64,000 nt of DNA from Acidisoma sp. PAMC 29798 (GTDB lineage: Bacteria > Pseudomonadota > Alphaproteobacteria > Acetobacterales > Acetobacteraceae). Location of the stretch: contig NZ_CP126994.1 in assembly GCF_030252425.1 (NCBI RefSeq), positions 1,922,001-1,986,000 of the forward strand, read 5' to 3'. The position numbers and the translations under genes are program-made. The notes under the pieces are model-generated. The model did not search any database and was not told the DNA's origin. It saw only the letters and a list, made by a program, of their open reading frames with translations. Shown here in pieces: positions 63,887 to 64,000 of this stretch (its first letter is position 1; the number at the start of each line of letters is the position of its first letter).

Positions 63887-64000
63887 TCACATGGGGTGGC
63901 CAGCCGTCGATGCCAGCACCCGGTCGCGAGGCTTGTGACGCTCGTCGGGGCAGCGTAATCGCCTGTCGATGAACGGCCAGGGCGCATCTCCGGCCGCCGC
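63887..64000 (-). CDS. Possible 3' end of a gene entering from the right edge
   Basis: A minus-strand frame is open from base 64000 to a TGA at 63889-63887 (37 codons, ending TAGHPM). Third codon positions are GC-rich, as in real genes here, but another frame is also open over part of this stretch and no family motif is visible. Low-confidence partial gene; sequence to the right is needed. Confidence 0.25.
   Translation of the reverse strand, partial: AAAGDAPWPFIDRRLRCPDERHKPRDRVLASTAGHPM

Overview
The window is high-GC (about two thirds G+C over most of its length) bacterial chromosome. It looks like an alphaproteobacterium, most likely an acetic-acid-type Rhodospirillales (Acetobacteraceae). 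That placement is an inference from gene content: a guaB-rsmB-guaA purine cluster with GNAT, paired RlmE/Ppx genes, a UdgX/radical-SAM repair pair preceded by a GTTC-type LexA-like site, an ArsR-methyltransferase fusion in front of metH, and an orphan protein carrying the AAWYxxTYPDV repeats often seen in Acetobacteraceae glycosyltransferase genes.

Layout. 1-1461 (minus) is a lower-GC segment. It holds the large component and the 5' part of the middle component of an ABC-3C (ABC three-component) conflict system; the ATPase gene should lie beyond the left edge. 1834-7170 is an accessory stretch of an NTF2-like protein, a 3-methyladenine glycosylase, a LysR/SDR/NADP-reductase group, and a TetR/amidohydrolase pair sharing a perfect palindromic operator. 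7207-12215 (minus) is guaB, an RsmB-type rRNA methylase, a GNAT enzyme and guaA. 12419-18101 has a MATE exporter, RlmE, Ppx/GppA, a dihydroorotase-type enzyme and an epimerase. 18183-24203 has an exported alpha/beta hydrolase, an HD protein with a divergent AraC regulator, glutathione peroxidase, a YfgM-like protein plus BamB (envelope assembly), and rpe.

24382-27996 is a tight operon of an NMT1/THI5-type ABC importer followed by a nucleoside hydrolase. 28313-30969 (minus) is a translationally coupled DNA-repair pair: a radical SAM protein and a DUF4130-UdgX fusion. A ParDE toxin-antitoxin pair lies across the shared upstream region. 31808-36999 carries an arylamine N-acetyltransferase, a cysteine hydrolase, an AI-2E-type permease and a large FAD protein. 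37079-40608 (minus) joins an AtzG-AtzE-AtzH-like amidase module to dgoK-dgoA (2-keto-3-deoxygalactonate catabolism). 43221-48179 holds a lactonase, a gluconate-5-dehydrogenase-like SDR and an L-idonate-5-dehydrogenase-like enzyme, a plausible sugar-acid group interrupted by a TPR/glycosyltransferase gene.

48184-53037 is one-carbon metabolism: an ArsR-methyltransferase fusion overlapping a full-length metH, with a divergent 105-aa protein that keeps the CxCC metal motif of COG0523 GTPases but lacks a P-loop. 53085-60519 is mostly housekeeping: DUF1003, a metallo-beta-lactamase fold protein, dienelactone hydrolase, prfC, a 2-hydroxyacid dehydrogenase, murA and dcd. The right end has a PAS-GGDEF-EAL protein, small unknown proteins (one with an RMF-like motif) and a tRNA-Thr.

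Three kinds of dispersed or tandem repeat are visible. They are a GGCGGAA..GCGCAGCG-type palindrome (three sites), a roughly 100-bp element built on GGACTTGATCC (two sites), and a 19-bp tandem duplication next to the tRNA. The most interesting items are the ABC-3C locus at the left edge, the P-loop-less CxCC protein beside metH, the possible SOS site before the UdgX/radical-SAM pair, and the AtzGEH-like module fused to dgoKA in one gene string.
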